Shown: positions 26,087 to 34,752, counted from the first letter of the stretch. The stretch is 64,000 bases of DNA from Pseudomonas fluorescens (GCF_001307155.1 NZ_CP012830.1:310001-374000), one strand, 5' to 3'. Made by a program: numbers and translations. The notes: generated from the letters alone by a model not told the origin.

Positions 26087-27310
26087 TTATCCCCCGAAAA
26101 AACGGTTGAAGGCACGTTTGAACAAGCCTTTGTTCCCGGTCATCTGCTTACCGACCAACGCCTCGGACATCTGCCGTACGGCGACGCTGATCGGAGCCCG
26201 CGGTGCTTGCACCCCCAACGGCACACCAGAGTTCTGACTCTGGCTGACCAGGTTGAAGTCGTTGGGTAATTTCAACAGGTTCGCGCAGCGTAGCGCCTCG
26301 CCGATATCCTTGAGGCTGATCGCTGCCGACTTGTCATAGCGGTTGACCACCACCTGCAATTGATCCCCGCGCACGCCCAGGTCTTCGCGAAGAATCCGCG
26401 TCAGCGAGCTGGCATCCCGAAGATGGCTGACACTCTGCTGCACCACGACGTACACCCGGTCTGCCTGCTCCAGCACGGAGCCTGTGAGGTGGTCGATTTG
26501 CCGTGGCAGATCGACCACCACCCAGTCATAACTGGCGCGGGCCAACTGCAACAGGGCATCGAGTTGCTCGGGCTGGGCATCCTGCGGCAGACACAACTCA
26601 CCGGCCCGCCCACCCAGCACATGCAAGGTCGGGCTGAAGTGGCTGCAAAAACCGCGTAGCGCAACGCTGTCCATGTCTTCGACCTGCTGCAACACCTCCA
26701 GATGGCTGTGCGACTGCGCCACATCGAGGTAATGCGTCACGCTGCCAAATTGCAGGTCCATGTCCAAAAGCAGGGTATTGCCGCCCTTGACGCTAAGCTG
26801 GTGAGCCAGGTTGCAGGCCAGCAAGGTACTGCCGGAGCCGCCCTTGGCACCCATCACGGCAATCAGCTTCCCTTCTGCCCCACTGTTGACCCGGACCTCT
26901 GTGACCAGACGACTCAAGGCTGAAACCAGTTCTGTCTCGGCTATCGGTTCCGGCAGGACATCACGGGCGCCGGCCTGCATCGCCAGGCGCATGGCGTCCT
27001 GCTCGTTCAACAGGCCACACACCAGCAGCGGCGGACGCTCATGGGCCGGATGCTGTAACAGTGCCGCCAGCTCCTCACGCCACAGATGGCTGACACGCAC
27101 CAATAACAGATCGGGCATCCGCTCCAGACCATAGAGCGGGTCGACATGCCCATTACTCACCAGGCGCGTGCTCACCTCCAGGCTCGGCATCCGCTGGCAA
27201 ACGCTTTGCAGATCACGCAGTGCCGTAGCATCACGGCTGCTGATCAGCAATCGCAGCCCGGGCTTGCCGGTCGTCGCGGTGCTTAACGATGTTTCCTTTA
27301 TATTCAGCAT
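26087..27310 (-). CDS. tadZ: Tad pilus localisation ATPase TadZ (CpaE-like)
   Basis: 407 residues. An N-terminal receiver-like domain (about 19-135) lacks an obvious phospho-acceptor pattern; a MinD/ParA-like domain follows with deviant Walker A GAKGGSGST (154-162). TadZ proteins mark the cell pole for pilus assembly. Its start overlaps the downstream end of the TadE-like gene by 7 bases. Confidence 0.92.
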   Translation of the reverse strand: MLNIKETSLSTATTGKPGLRLLISSRDATALRDLQSVCQRMPSLEVSTRLVSNGHVDPLYGLERMPDLLLVRVSHLWREELAALLQHPAHERPPLLVCGLLNEQDAMRLAMQAGARDVLPEPIAETELVSALSRLVTEVRVNSGAEGKLIAVMGAKGGSGSTLLACNLAHQLSVKGGNTLLLDMDLQFGSVTHYLDVAQSHSHLEVLQQVEDMDSVALRGFCSHFSPTLHVLGGRAGELCLPQDAQPEQLDALLQLARASYDWVVVDLPRQIDHLTGSVLEQADRVYVVVQQSVSHLRDASSLTRILREDLGVRGDQLQVVVNRYDKSAAISLKDIGEALRCANLLKLPNDFNLVSQSQNSGVPLGVQAPRAPISVAVRQMSEALVGKQMTGNKGLFKRAFNRFFGG

Positions 27311-27798
27311 GGGGTGACCTCCCCTGACTCGGAATGATGCCCAAGGCTTTCGCGTGGCAAGGTTGCCCTGAAGGTAGGCAACGTAATGGGCACGCCAAAC
27401 CCGGGGATAAACAGATTGAATACGTAGCTTTGCAGGCTCACCCGGACATAACGGATGGCACGGAACCCGGTGGCGCTGACGGTGTCGGTGGGGTTGCTCA
27501 CCAGCGCACCGTTCGCGTCCAGGTAAGTCAGCGTCAGGTTGCCAGTGCCCAGATTGGTGATCAGCTGGCTGGTGCCGGTGTTGCCCGCGGGATTAAAGAT
27601 CGCCCGCTGCAACACAACCGGATCGCTGATGTTGCACACCGCCGCCAAACGCGCACCGCGCCGCGCGGATTCATCGAGGGCATTGACCGTGAAGTACAGG
27701 CGGCCCATTTCCAGCACGCCGAACAACAGGACGAACACCAGCAAGCCGATGAAGGCGAACTCCACCACATAGACGCCGCGCATGTGTTTGCGATTCAT
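27304..27798 (-). CDS. TadE-like pseudopilin (second of two)
   Basis: 164 residues from ATG at 27798, overlapping the stop of the preceding gene by one base. Residues 8-35 (GVYVVEFAFIGLLVFVLLFG) form the TadE-type N-terminal hydrophobic segment with the Glu after the cleavage region. Likely a TadF/TadE minor pseudopilin processed by TadV. The C-terminal domain is variable in the family. Confidence 0.82.
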   Translation of the reverse strand: MNRKHMRGVYVVEFAFIGLLVFVLLFGVLEMGRLYFTVNALDESARRGARLAAVCNISDPVVLQRAIFNPAGNTGTSQLITNLGTGNLTLTYLDANGALVSNPTDTVSATGFRAIRYVRVSLQSYVFNLFIPGFGVPITLPTFRATLPRESLGHHSESGEVTPC

Positions 27799-28277
27799 CA
27801 CAGAACCCTCATGACAGTCGTGGCGACCAGCGGAATGCTCAGTGCAATCGAGTTTGCAAAAAGCCCGGTAATCGACCCGGTACAGGTGCTTGCACCAATC
27901 ACCGGGCAGAAGGTATAGGTGATGGTGACCTGCACATGGTCGGTGCCCACGGCGGAGACCGCGACGTTACCGGTCGTCAACCCTGACACCACAGGCGTCC
28001 CGGTGTTGGCAGGCACGCCATAGACCGCGACGTTTTTCGTCTGGGTCTGCAGCGTGCTGCTTAGAGCGACAGTCCCGAGCGTCGAGTTCCACGCCTGGCT
28101 GGCGACGTAACGGCCGGCATCACGACTGGCCTGTAACAGGGTGTTGTACTGAAAGAGCATGCGGCCAAACTCGCCGAGGGCCAGCAACAGCAGCAGCATC
28201 AACGGCAGGACGATGGTGAATTCCACCAATGCCATGCCTTGCTGGCCCTGCGGTTGTTTCAACGCGTGAAGTCTCAT
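27798..28277 (-). CDS. tadE: TadE-like pseudopilin (first of two)
   Basis: 159 residues. GMALVEFTIVLPLMLLLLLALGEFGRMLFQYN (14-45) is the classic TadE segment: Gly before the processing site, Glu5-equivalent, then a long hydrophobic helix. The downstream gene is a diverged copy, giving a tadE pair as in many Tad loci. It is 8 bases from tadG. Confidence 0.88.
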   Translation of the reverse strand: MRLHALKQPQGQQGMALVEFTIVLPLMLLLLLALGEFGRMLFQYNTLLQASRDAGRYVASQAWNSTLGTVALSSTLQTQTKNVAVYGVPANTGTPVVSGLTTGNVAVSAVGTDHVQVTITYTFCPVIGASTCTGSITGLFANSIALSIPLVATTVMRVL

Positions 28278-28285
28278 GACGCCTC

Positions 28286-29629
28286 CTACGAGTCAGTGCT
28301 CGGAGTGCCGCTGCCATTGATATAGGTTTTGTAGAGCTGAATGATCCGTGGACCGGCATCACCTGAAGGATTGGGGCCGGGCACGTTGTCGCCTGTACAC
28401 TCCTGCACGAACTGCCCGAAGATCTGCGCTACAGTCCCACCGACGCCGGCCGGCTGCACCACGAAATAGCAGCCAAAACCCAGGACTGGAATCGAAGTGG
28501 CGCCATTGTTTTTCCCGCTGCAGTCGCCAATCACGATTTTCAGCATCCGTCGCTCAAAGACCCCACCGCTCTGGCAGCCACTGCCCGAGCCGGCAACACA
28601 CCCGGCGGAACTCGCCAGCCAGTCGTTGTAGTCCAGGAGCGCCGTACCGCCGGCGGAAAGATTGCCATTGTTCGATGTGACGGGCTGGCCCTGGTACTCC
28701 GCCCGTGGCGGCGTGCTTGAGCTGTTCCAGGTGATCTGCGGCGAGTTGTAGCTAACGATCAGGTCTGGCGGATAATCCGCGGCTCTGAGCCCTCCACTGT
28801 ACTGGCCGAAACGGGTGTTCAAACCTTGGGACACCGGGCCGACCTGGTTGCCCGGTTGGGTCGTGACATTTTGCCCGACGCTGCGGCACACCGAGCCGCC
28901 TCCGGCCAGATCCTGCCTGATCGTGCTGCCACCCGAACCAAAATCGAGCAGTTGAAAGTTGCCTGGGCCAATCGGGGACGTATTTCCGGCGCCCGATTTC
29001 AAATCCTGCAAATCGCCAAAGTGGTAGCCCCAGAACACCCCGGCGCTCGGGTTGTATTGAGTCGGATCCCCACAGATCATCAATGGTGCGAGATCACAGG
29101 GGCTGGTGGGGCTGGGGCCGGCAGTGGCCATCGCCGCCACCGCCTTGTTGCCCAGGCCGGCAGTGCCCAACGACTGGACGAAACTCCAGAAAAACCCGGT
29201 CAGGCGATAGCTCGGCACCGTCACCCGAACGTAAGTGGCATCCGCCGGCCCTGGGTAGGAGAACGGTCCGTAAACGTTGTTGGCCAGTTCCACCACCGCG
29301 AAAGTGCCCGTGCTGCTGGCGATGGCCGTTGCCAGCTCGGTGTTGCCGGTGGCATTCGCATTGAGCGTCAGCGTATTCAGTGCGGCAGTGCGCGTTGTAC
29401 TGGCAATACTGGTACCGCCGGTGACCTGACTCAGGGTTTTTGCGCCACTCAGGGCGGCGGCGTCCACCGCATTTTGCAGGCGGGTCTTGTTCAGCAGCAT
29501 GTGGCTGCCATCCAGCGCCAATGCCGCCATCATGGTAATCGCCGCCAACGCGATCACCATCAGTACGGTCACCGATCCCCGCTGGCGCCTTGGCGTTACC
29601 GGAAACGGCCGTTGAATTCGAGAATTCAT
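28286..29629 (-). CDS. tadG: TadG-like pilus assembly protein
   Basis: 447 residues from ATG at 29629. The N-terminal RGSVTVLMVIALAAITMMAALALDGSHMLLNKTRLQNAVDAAALSGAK (about 16-63) is the TadG/Flp-assembly N-terminal domain: one membrane helix with a conserved region after it. The long periplasmic C-terminal part has several Cys pairs and no clear vWA MIDAS motif. Known members anchor or support the Tad machinery. Confidence 0.86.
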   Translation of the reverse strand: MNSRIQRPFPVTPRRQRGSVTVLMVIALAAITMMAALALDGSHMLLNKTRLQNAVDAAALSGAKTLSQVTGGTSIASTTRTAALNTLTLNANATGNTELATAIASSTGTFAVVELANNVYGPFSYPGPADATYVRVTVPSYRLTGFFWSFVQSLGTAGLGNKAVAAMATAGPSPTSPCDLAPLMICGDPTQYNPSAGVFWGYHFGDLQDLKSGAGNTSPIGPGNFQLLDFGSGGSTIRQDLAGGGSVCRSVGQNVTTQPGNQVGPVSQGLNTRFGQYSGGLRAADYPPDLIVSYNSPQITWNSSSTPPRAEYQGQPVTSNNGNLSAGGTALLDYNDWLASSAGCVAGSGSGCQSGGVFERRMLKIVIGDCSGKNNGATSIPVLGFGCYFVVQPAGVGGTVAQIFGQFVQECTGDNVPGPNPSGDAGPRIIQLYKTYINGSGTPSTDS

Positions 29630-29699
29630 GATCAAGCCCTCATTTGCCAATACGGACCCGAATCGGCTCCGCCACTACCTTGCTACCCATTGCGCCTTG

Positions 29700-30521
29700 T
29701 CAGCGCACATTGACGACATGGGATTCGATGCCACGAATAACGGTGACAGCCCCGCCGTTACCGCTGCTACGGTGTACCACGCGTCTTGGCGCCGTTTCGG
29801 TGGCCATGGCAATGGTCTGCGTAACAGGCGCAGCGGGTGCTACAGGTGCGGGGGTTGGTTTTTTCGTGAGGTTCAGCGGGTTGCGCAGGGCCAGTTGCAA
29901 CTTCCCTTCGGTCTGCGCGGTGACCAGGGCTTCCGCCTCGGTAGTGGTCATTTCCAGTGTCACGGCACGCACCACCACTGGCTGCGTCTTGTCGGTGCCT
30001 GCGGTCTGATCCACCGCCAACACACGCAAGTTTTCGAGGATGGTCCGCGACACGGCGTTGTTGTTGCTGCCGTTGGTTTGCTTGGTTGCCAGCACATCGA
30101 CCCGGTTACCCGGCAACAGGAACCCGCCGACCCCGACCACATCATCCACCCGTACCGAAATGGCGCGTTTGTCGGGAGCAATCAAAGAGGCCAGGGTGCT
30201 GCCACCCAAGTGTTCACTGAGGCGCGCACCCCGCACGATGTCGCCGCGCAGGATGTCGAACGTGGCGATCTTGCCCACCGCCTTGTCGCTGGAATCGAAG
30301 GCATCGTCCGGGATCGTATCCATGGGCATGCGCACAGTCGTGACCTGCTGGGCCTCGACCATCTGCCCGAATGGAATCTCGACCGTGGCGACTACCACGC
30401 TTCGAAGGTGATCATCCGGGCTGGCATTGAGCCGCGCGCTTAGCCAGGAATTGGCCATCCATGCGGCGCCGAGGCCCATGACCAACGAAATACCAATCAG
30501 CGTTGCAGTACGAGAGCTCAT
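29700..30521 (-). CDS. rcpC: Tad pilus protein RcpC (CpaB-like)
   Basis: 273 residues with an N-terminal helix (6-28) and a SAF domain (about 42-105, VVVATVEIPFGQMVEAQQV) followed by RcpC/CpaB domain (to about 215). The C-terminal 50 residues are Pro/Ala-rich. It is periplasmic and is thought to link secretin and platform. Its usual partner rcpA is on the other strand 9 kb away. 15 bases from the AAA ATPase gene. Confidence 0.9.
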   Translation of the reverse strand: MSSRTATLIGISLVMGLGAAWMANSWLSARLNASPDDHLRSVVVATVEIPFGQMVEAQQVTTVRMPMDTIPDDAFDSSDKAVGKIATFDILRGDIVRGARLSEHLGGSTLASLIAPDKRAISVRVDDVVGVGGFLLPGNRVDVLATKQTNGSNNNAVSRTILENLRVLAVDQTAGTDKTQPVVVRAVTLEMTTTEAEALVTAQTEGKLQLALRNPLNLTKKPTPAPVAPAAPVTQTIAMATETAPRRVVHRSSGNGGAVTVIRGIESHVVNVR

Positions 30522-30536
30522 GTCTGTATCTCCTAC

Positions 30537-31868
30537 TCAGAGGAAGTCAAGCTGGACAAAGTAGTTGTGCCAGGCCCATTCCAGTTCCTGCGGCGACAGT
30601 GGCCCGGACCCGCCCAGGTAACGCTGACGATCCAGCGCCATGTTCAGGAGATCGCGGGGGTGGCAAGGCACCAGGGGCGTGCCTTCAATGGCGTAAAGTT
30701 TCTGCAGTACAAAGCGCATCAGCAGCGGGTCATGACGAATACCCAGACGCTCGGACTCCTGCTGCCAGATCCGTTCGTACTCGTCGGGCTTCAGGTAACC
30801 GAATTGCAGCTTGTAGCCAATCCGGCGAAGGAAGGCCTCATCGGCCAACTCCAGGGGATTGAGGTTGGTGGAGAACACCAGAATCAGATCGAACGGCAGC
30901 TCGCAATGCCGCCCGCCGCCCAGGTTGAGGAAGTCGCGCTTCTCTTCCATCGGGACGATCCAGCGATTCAGCAGCTCGGCGGGCGGCATGCGCTGGCGCC
31001 CCATGTCGTCGATGATGAACAGGCCATTGCTGGCCTTGAGCTGCAAGGCGGCCTGGTACTGACGGGTAAAGGGGTCATACCGGATGTCCAGCTGTTCCAT
31101 GCTCAACTCACCGCCGGTAATGACGATCGGGCGTTTGCAGCACAGCAGCCGACGGTCGATCCCTTCGTTGAGCATCAAATTGTTCTGTGGACTGCCATCA
31201 TCCAGCCGCTGGTGTACCTGCGGGTCATAGATCTCGATTACCGACTCGTTGATCGCTATGGCATGGGGCACCCAGATGGCCTCGGCGAACAGGCGAATCA
31301 GCCGACTGCTGACATAGGTCTTGCCAGTCCCGGCGGGGCCATAAATCATGATCGCGCGCCCGGAGTTCAGCGCCACGCCCAGCTGATCGAGCATCCCTTC
31401 CGTGAGCACCACGCCGTTAAGCGCCGTGCGCATATCGTGCGCACCGATGCGTCCATGGTGAATGGTCTGAAGCTTGAGCAGGGAACGGTAGGCACTCACC
31501 GGGAACGGTGCCGCGCCGATATAGCCGCTACGTGACAGGGCATCGCGGGCCGCACTGCGTCCACGGTCAGTCAGGCCATAGCGCAGCGAGCCACCTGCCA
31601 TTTGCGCGCCCATCTGCCCAAGCACTTCGACACGACCATCCTTGCGCAGAAACGCCAGGACCTCCTCCATTACAGCGCCGGTCAGTGCCAGGCGCTCTAC
31701 CAGCCGCGGCATATCCAGCACACCGGCGTCGTACAAATGCTTGCACACCAACTCGCCGAGGAAACTGTCCGTCAACCCCGTCTCGCTGATAGTGCACGGT
31801 TGGGGAGCCAGACGCTGCACCGCTTCTCGCTCATTGTGGCAGGCATCACTTTCGAGAATGACGTGCAT
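30537..31868 (-). CDS. AAA+ ATPase of the Tad locus
   Basis: 443 residues. An N-terminal region (about 30-120), probably a winged helix plus linker, precedes an AAA+ module: Walker A GPAGTGKT (177-184), Walker B FIIDD (284-288), sensor-1 Asn335 and Arg348-Arg349 as possible Arg finger. It is a MoxR/dynein-like rather than a secretion ATPase, so distinct from TadA. It sits between tadV and rcpC, 2 bases after tadV, so it is clearly part of the operon. I know no such gene in the P. aeruginosa flp locus. Role unknown. Confidence 0.8.
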   Translation of the reverse strand: MHVILESDACHNEREAVQRLAPQPCTISETGLTDSFLGELVCKHLYDAGVLDMPRLVERLALTGAVMEEVLAFLRKDGRVEVLGQMGAQMAGGSLRYGLTDRGRSAARDALSRSGYIGAAPFPVSAYRSLLKLQTIHHGRIGAHDMRTALNGVVLTEGMLDQLGVALNSGRAIMIYGPAGTGKTYVSSRLIRLFAEAIWVPHAIAINESVIEIYDPQVHQRLDDGSPQNNLMLNEGIDRRLLCCKRPIVITGGELSMEQLDIRYDPFTRQYQAALQLKASNGLFIIDDMGRQRMPPAELLNRWIVPMEEKRDFLNLGGGRHCELPFDLILVFSTNLNPLELADEAFLRRIGYKLQFGYLKPDEYERIWQQESERLGIRHDPLLMRFVLQKLYAIEGTPLVPCHPRDLLNMALDRQRYLGGSGPLSPQELEWAWHNYFVQLDFL

Positions 31869-31870
31869 GG

Positions 31871-32401
31871 CTAACCTCCCAACCCACTGGCAAAGAGTTG
31901 CCAGTAAACGGCGTTTAAAGTACCGAGCAAAATGGCAACCGAATAAGGGAAAGGCTTGCCGGCCACCTCGTCTGAAGTCGGCGCCAGATAAGACTGCGCC
32001 TTCAAAATCAGCCAATAGCGCCCCAGGGTCTGTAACAACTGACCGCGAACCAGCACTATCAGGAAACCGCACACGCCACCGGCGATCAGGCTGAAAAAGG
32101 CAGCCCACAACGCGTAATGAAACGGTAGGAAACTGCCGACCATGGCCATCAACTTGACGTCACCGGCGGCCATGCCACCCAAGGCGTACATGGGCAGAAA
32201 CAGTGCAAAACAGATCAGGATGCCCAACAGGCCGTCTCCCAATCCGCTGACTCCCCCCGAGTACGTCTGAGCGACCAATCCCAAGGCAAGTCCCAACAGA
32301 ATCAGCAAATTGGGAATACGGTGGCGAAGCAGATCGCTCACCACCGCCACGCCCAGAAGTCCTATCAGTAAAACAGTCGATACCATCAGTTCCGTGGACA
32401 T
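31871..32401 (-). CDS. tadV: Flp prepilin peptidase TadV (FppA-like)
   Basis: 176 residues with about five membrane helices. The two catalytic aspartates of type IV prepilin peptidases are present: SDLLRHRIPN (Asp22) and GGMAAGDVKLMA (Asp81 region). The short form without the N-terminal methylase domain is typical for Tad systems. GGGAGG lies before the ATG. It cleaves Flp and TadE-type prepilins. A decayed duplicate lies at 32632-32756. Confidence 0.92.
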   Translation of the reverse strand: MSTELMVSTVLLIGLLGVAVVSDLLRHRIPNLLILLGLALGLVAQTYSGGVSGLGDGLLGILICFALFLPMYALGGMAAGDVKLMAMVGSFLPFHYALWAAFFSLIAGGVCGFLIVLVRGQLLQTLGRYWLILKAQSYLAPTSDEVAGKPFPYSVAILLGTLNAVYWQLFASGLGG

Positions 32402-32428
32402 GGCGTGCCTCCCTACTGGGAATTATTG

Positions 32429-32626
32429 TTATGGGCACGCAGTGCCACCATTAACCGCAGTGCACAGCGCTGTGATTTTGGCATTCACTTGGCCGCCAAG
32501 AGTCACGAACGCTGCGGCGACAGCCACCGTAATCAACCCGCCCGCCACCGCGTATTCCACAATGGTCAGGCCATCCTCATCTTTGACGAATTTCAGTACC
32601 GAAATTTTGATTGTTTGCAGTGTCAT
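32429..32626 (-). CDS. flp: Flp-type pilin, copy 1
   Basis: 65 residues from the ATG preceded by GAGGTG at 7 bases. The leader ends in KDEDG; LTIVEYAVAGG follows, giving the Flp motif with Glu and Tyr after cleavage, then one hydrophobic helix. The C-terminus has two Cys (CTAVNGGTACP). It is 57 of 65 or so identical to the second copy. Main structural subunit of the pilus. Confidence 0.93.
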   Translation of the reverse strand: MTLQTIKISVLKFVKDEDGLTIVEYAVAGGLITVAVAAAFVTLGGQVNAKITALCTAVNGGTACP

Positions 32627-32631
32627 TTTGC

Positions 32632-32756
32632 TCACCTCACTCCAGCTGCCATACCGCTCAGAACGTACATTGGTAGAAACAGCGCGATGTCCATTAAAGA
32701 AGATGCCCGGTAGCCCTAATCAGCAAAATTGAGGCAACCAATTGCTCCATGGACAT
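32632..32756 (-). pseudogene. Decayed tadV copy between the two flp genes
   Basis: From ATG at 32756 the minus strand reads MSMEQLVASILLIRATGHLL then stop (32694), like the intact TadV start MSTELMVSTVLLIG. In the next piece, ending in the flp1 leader, it reads ALFLPMYVLSGMAAG, which matches ALFLPMYALGGMAAG of TadV at 13 of 15 positions. About 50 middle codons and everything after GMAAG are lost. The spacer between flp2 and this remnant also matches the spacer between flp1 and tadV. So an ancestral flp-tadV unit was duplicated and one tadV decayed. Confidence 0.85.
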
Positions 32757-32784
32757 CGCCGCGTTCCCCCACCGGGAATCATCG

Positions 32785-32982
32785 TTATGGGCAAGCAGTA
32801 CCGCCGTTAACCGCGGTGCACAGCGCCTTGATTTGGGTATTCACATGGGTTCCAAGGGTAAGGAACGCTGCGGCGACAGCCACCGTAATCAGCCCACCGG
32901 CCACTGCGTATTCCACAATGGTCAGACCGTCTTCATCTTTGGCGAACTTCAGTACCGAAGCCTTGATAGTTTGCAGAGTCAT
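32785..32982 (-). CDS. flp: Flp-type pilin, copy 2
   Basis: 65 residues with the same start context (GAGGTG, 7 bases) and the same cleavage region G/LTIVEYAVAGG as copy 1. Differences are few: SVLKFAKDED versus SVLKFVKDED and changes in the middle (GTHVNTQIKA versus GGQVNAKITA). It is the promoter-proximal pilin. Which copy is the major subunit cannot be told. Confidence 0.93.
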   Translation of the reverse strand: MTLQTIKASVLKFAKDEDGLTIVEYAVAGGLITVAVAAAFLTLGTHVNTQIKALCTAVNGGTACP

Positions 32983-33414
32983 TTTGCCCACCTCACTCGA
33001 ATGTTGTTCTTCCGGGGAGCAGCACTTTTTGCACTGCTTGTAGCTACCTTAGTCAGGGCATCCCCAAGGGGGTTAGGAGGATTTTGCGCATCGCTAGGAC
33101 TTTTTTGCGGGCACGGCCAACGAGTGGGTAGTGGGTGTCTGCAGAAGGAAAAGAAGGGAAAGAAAAGGCTCTAAACAAGGAACGGCGGGCAAAGGCCATT
33201 GCCCATGATTCACAAGCGACGAACGGTTGATCGCAAATCCGCCGCCAACGCGCCAATAAATAACCACCCGACACTGACTGACAAGCAAACCATAGAGCGC
33301 ATAGAACTAAATTCGGGTTTTCTTATCAGGATTTAGTCTGCAAAGCGATATCACATTGACAATACTACTCAGCGGATAGAGGCACGAAGAACCTCAGAAG
33401 CCAGAGCTAAACAC
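32983..33414. other. Divergent control region of flp operon and regulator
   Basis: 432 bases without a gene. It should hold the flp operon promoter on the minus strand and the regulator promoter on the plus strand. Seen: a GGGCAA/TTGCCC inverted repeat (33187-33204), a purine-rich run (33145-33175) and TTGACA at 33356-33361 without a good -10. GC content falls visibly between 33290 and 33370. No further site can be named. Confidence 0.4.
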
Positions 33415-34281
33415 ATGACGTCAAACGTGATCAGGAAACCATCACTACTCTGGTTCGATCGGACCCACGATCGGTCCACCCCGGAACTCATGGCGCAGTT
33501 CGAGCACGCCTGCGACTGCAAACTGGCGAAAGGCTCCACATTTTCCAGCGGGATGCAGGCCGACATGATCTGCATCCATTTTGATCGCCCCGACACACCC
33601 GGCCTGAGGATGCTGCTGGAGATCAAACGCACCGCACCGGCCATTCCGATCACCATGTTCACCGTGCAGCACTCCGAAGAGCTGGCCGTATGGGCGATGC
33701 GTTCCTGTGTCTGGGAATACATGGTGCTGCCCCTTTCCGCCGCCGAAAAGAATCGCTACCTGACGGCTGTCATTCAGTTGCACGAGCTACGCCGCAATGT
33801 TCGCGACCAACGCAAGACGATGCAGATCGACCACTCCCCGACCCTTCCGGGCAGTATCCGGATGACGCCGGAACACCAAAAACACCAGGCGTTGAGCAAT
33901 GTGCTGCTGTACATCGATCAGCACTTTCGGGACAACATCGATCAGCGGGATGTGGCCAAACGCTGCGGCATGACCACCTTTCGCTTCAGCCGCCTGTTCA
34001 AGGAAGCCTACGGACTCGGCTTCATGGATTACATCCTGAACAAACGCATGAGTTTTGCGAAGGAATTGCTCGGTAACAGCCAGATGCCTATCACCAGCAT
34101 CGGCTATGAAGCCGGTTTCAAGGACCCCTCCTACTTCGCTCGTGCCTTCAAGCATTTCGCCAACTGCACACCCAGCGAATATCGCTTGGCGCACCAGCAG
34201 CTTAGAGCGTCGGTGGTTGCAGAGCTGGATGAAACAACCGCTGAAGTGCTGGATAACCTGATCCATAGCCTGGGAGGCTGA
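33415..34281 (+). CDS. Receiver-like/AraC-type transcriptional regulator
   Basis: 288 residues. Residues 9-122 look like a receiver domain: strand-Asp15, strand-Asp57, Thr80/83, but the acidic pair is single and the position of the invariant Lys is Leu105 (VLPL in place of TKPF). Residues 185-280 are an AraC/XylS double HTH (DVAKRCGMTTFRFSRLFKEAYG, ITSIGYEAGFKDPSYFARAFK). It is divergent from the flp genes, so a Tad regulator is likely. Phosphorylation may not be its switch. Confidence 0.85.
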   Translation: MTSNVIRKPSLLWFDRTHDRSTPELMAQFEHACDCKLAKGSTFSSGMQADMICIHFDRPDTPGLRMLLEIKRTAPAIPITMFTVQHSEELAVWAMRSCVWEYMVLPLSAAEKNRYLTAVIQLHELRRNVRDQRKTMQIDHSPTLPGSIRMTPEHQKHQALSNVLLYIDQHFRDNIDQRDVAKRCGMTTFRFSRLFKEAYGLGFMDYILNKRMSFAKELLGNSQMPITSIGYEAGFKDPSYFARAFKHFANCTPSEYRLAHQQLRASVVAELDETTAEVLDNLIHSLGG

Positions 34282-34303
34282 GATATTTTTATAACGCGCA
34301 CAC

Positions 34304-34332
34304 AAAAACGCCGCTCAGTGAGCGGCGTTTTT
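34304..34332 (+). terminator. Rho-independent terminator after the regulator
   Basis: ACGCCGCTCA-G-TGAGCGGCGT (34308-34328) with AAAAA before and TTTTT after; a strong hairpin that also faces the tRNA genes transcribed toward it, so it may serve both directions. Confidence 0.92.
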
Positions 34333-34340
34333 GTTAAATA

Positions 34341-34416
<76 letters not shown>

Positions 34417-34418
34417 AA

Positions 34419-34494
34419 TGGCGTCCCCTAGGGGACTCGAACCCCTGTTACCGCCGTGAAAGGGCGGTGTCCTAGGCCACTAGACGAAGGGGAC
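34419..34494 (-). tRNA. tRNA-Glu (TTC), copy 1
   Basis: 76 bases with encoded CCA. It begins GTCCCCTTCGTCTAGTGG; the anticodon loop is CTTTCAC, anticodon TTC. Two bases separate it from the tRNA-Gly downstream. Acceptor GTCCCCT/AGGGGAC is fully paired. Confidence 0.97.
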
Positions 34495-34598
34495 ACGCTA
34501 CCCGGAACACATGGTGTGTGTTTCGGTGTCCAGACCCGCATCCGAAGACTTGGTTCTGGTTTCACTCAGCCCTGCCCGAAAGCAAAGCCGTTTAAAAT

Positions 34599-34674
<76 letters not shown>

Positions 34675-34676
34675 AT

Positions 34677-34752
34677 TGGCGTCCCCTAGGGGACTCGAAC
34701 CCCTGTTACCGCCGTGAAAGGGCGGTGTCCTAGGCCACTAGACGAAGGGGAC
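34677..34752 (-). tRNA. tRNA-Glu (TTC), copy 2
   Basis: Identical to the tRNA-Glu at 34419-34494 and first in the transcript. It starts about 55 bases after the promoter-like element at 34815-34843, giving the order Glu-Gly-Glu-Gly in one transcript. Confidence 0.97.

Noticed and set aside
33356..33380. Sigma-70 promoter for the AraC-type regulator
   Set aside because: TTGACA is present but no acceptable -10 at 16-18 bases.
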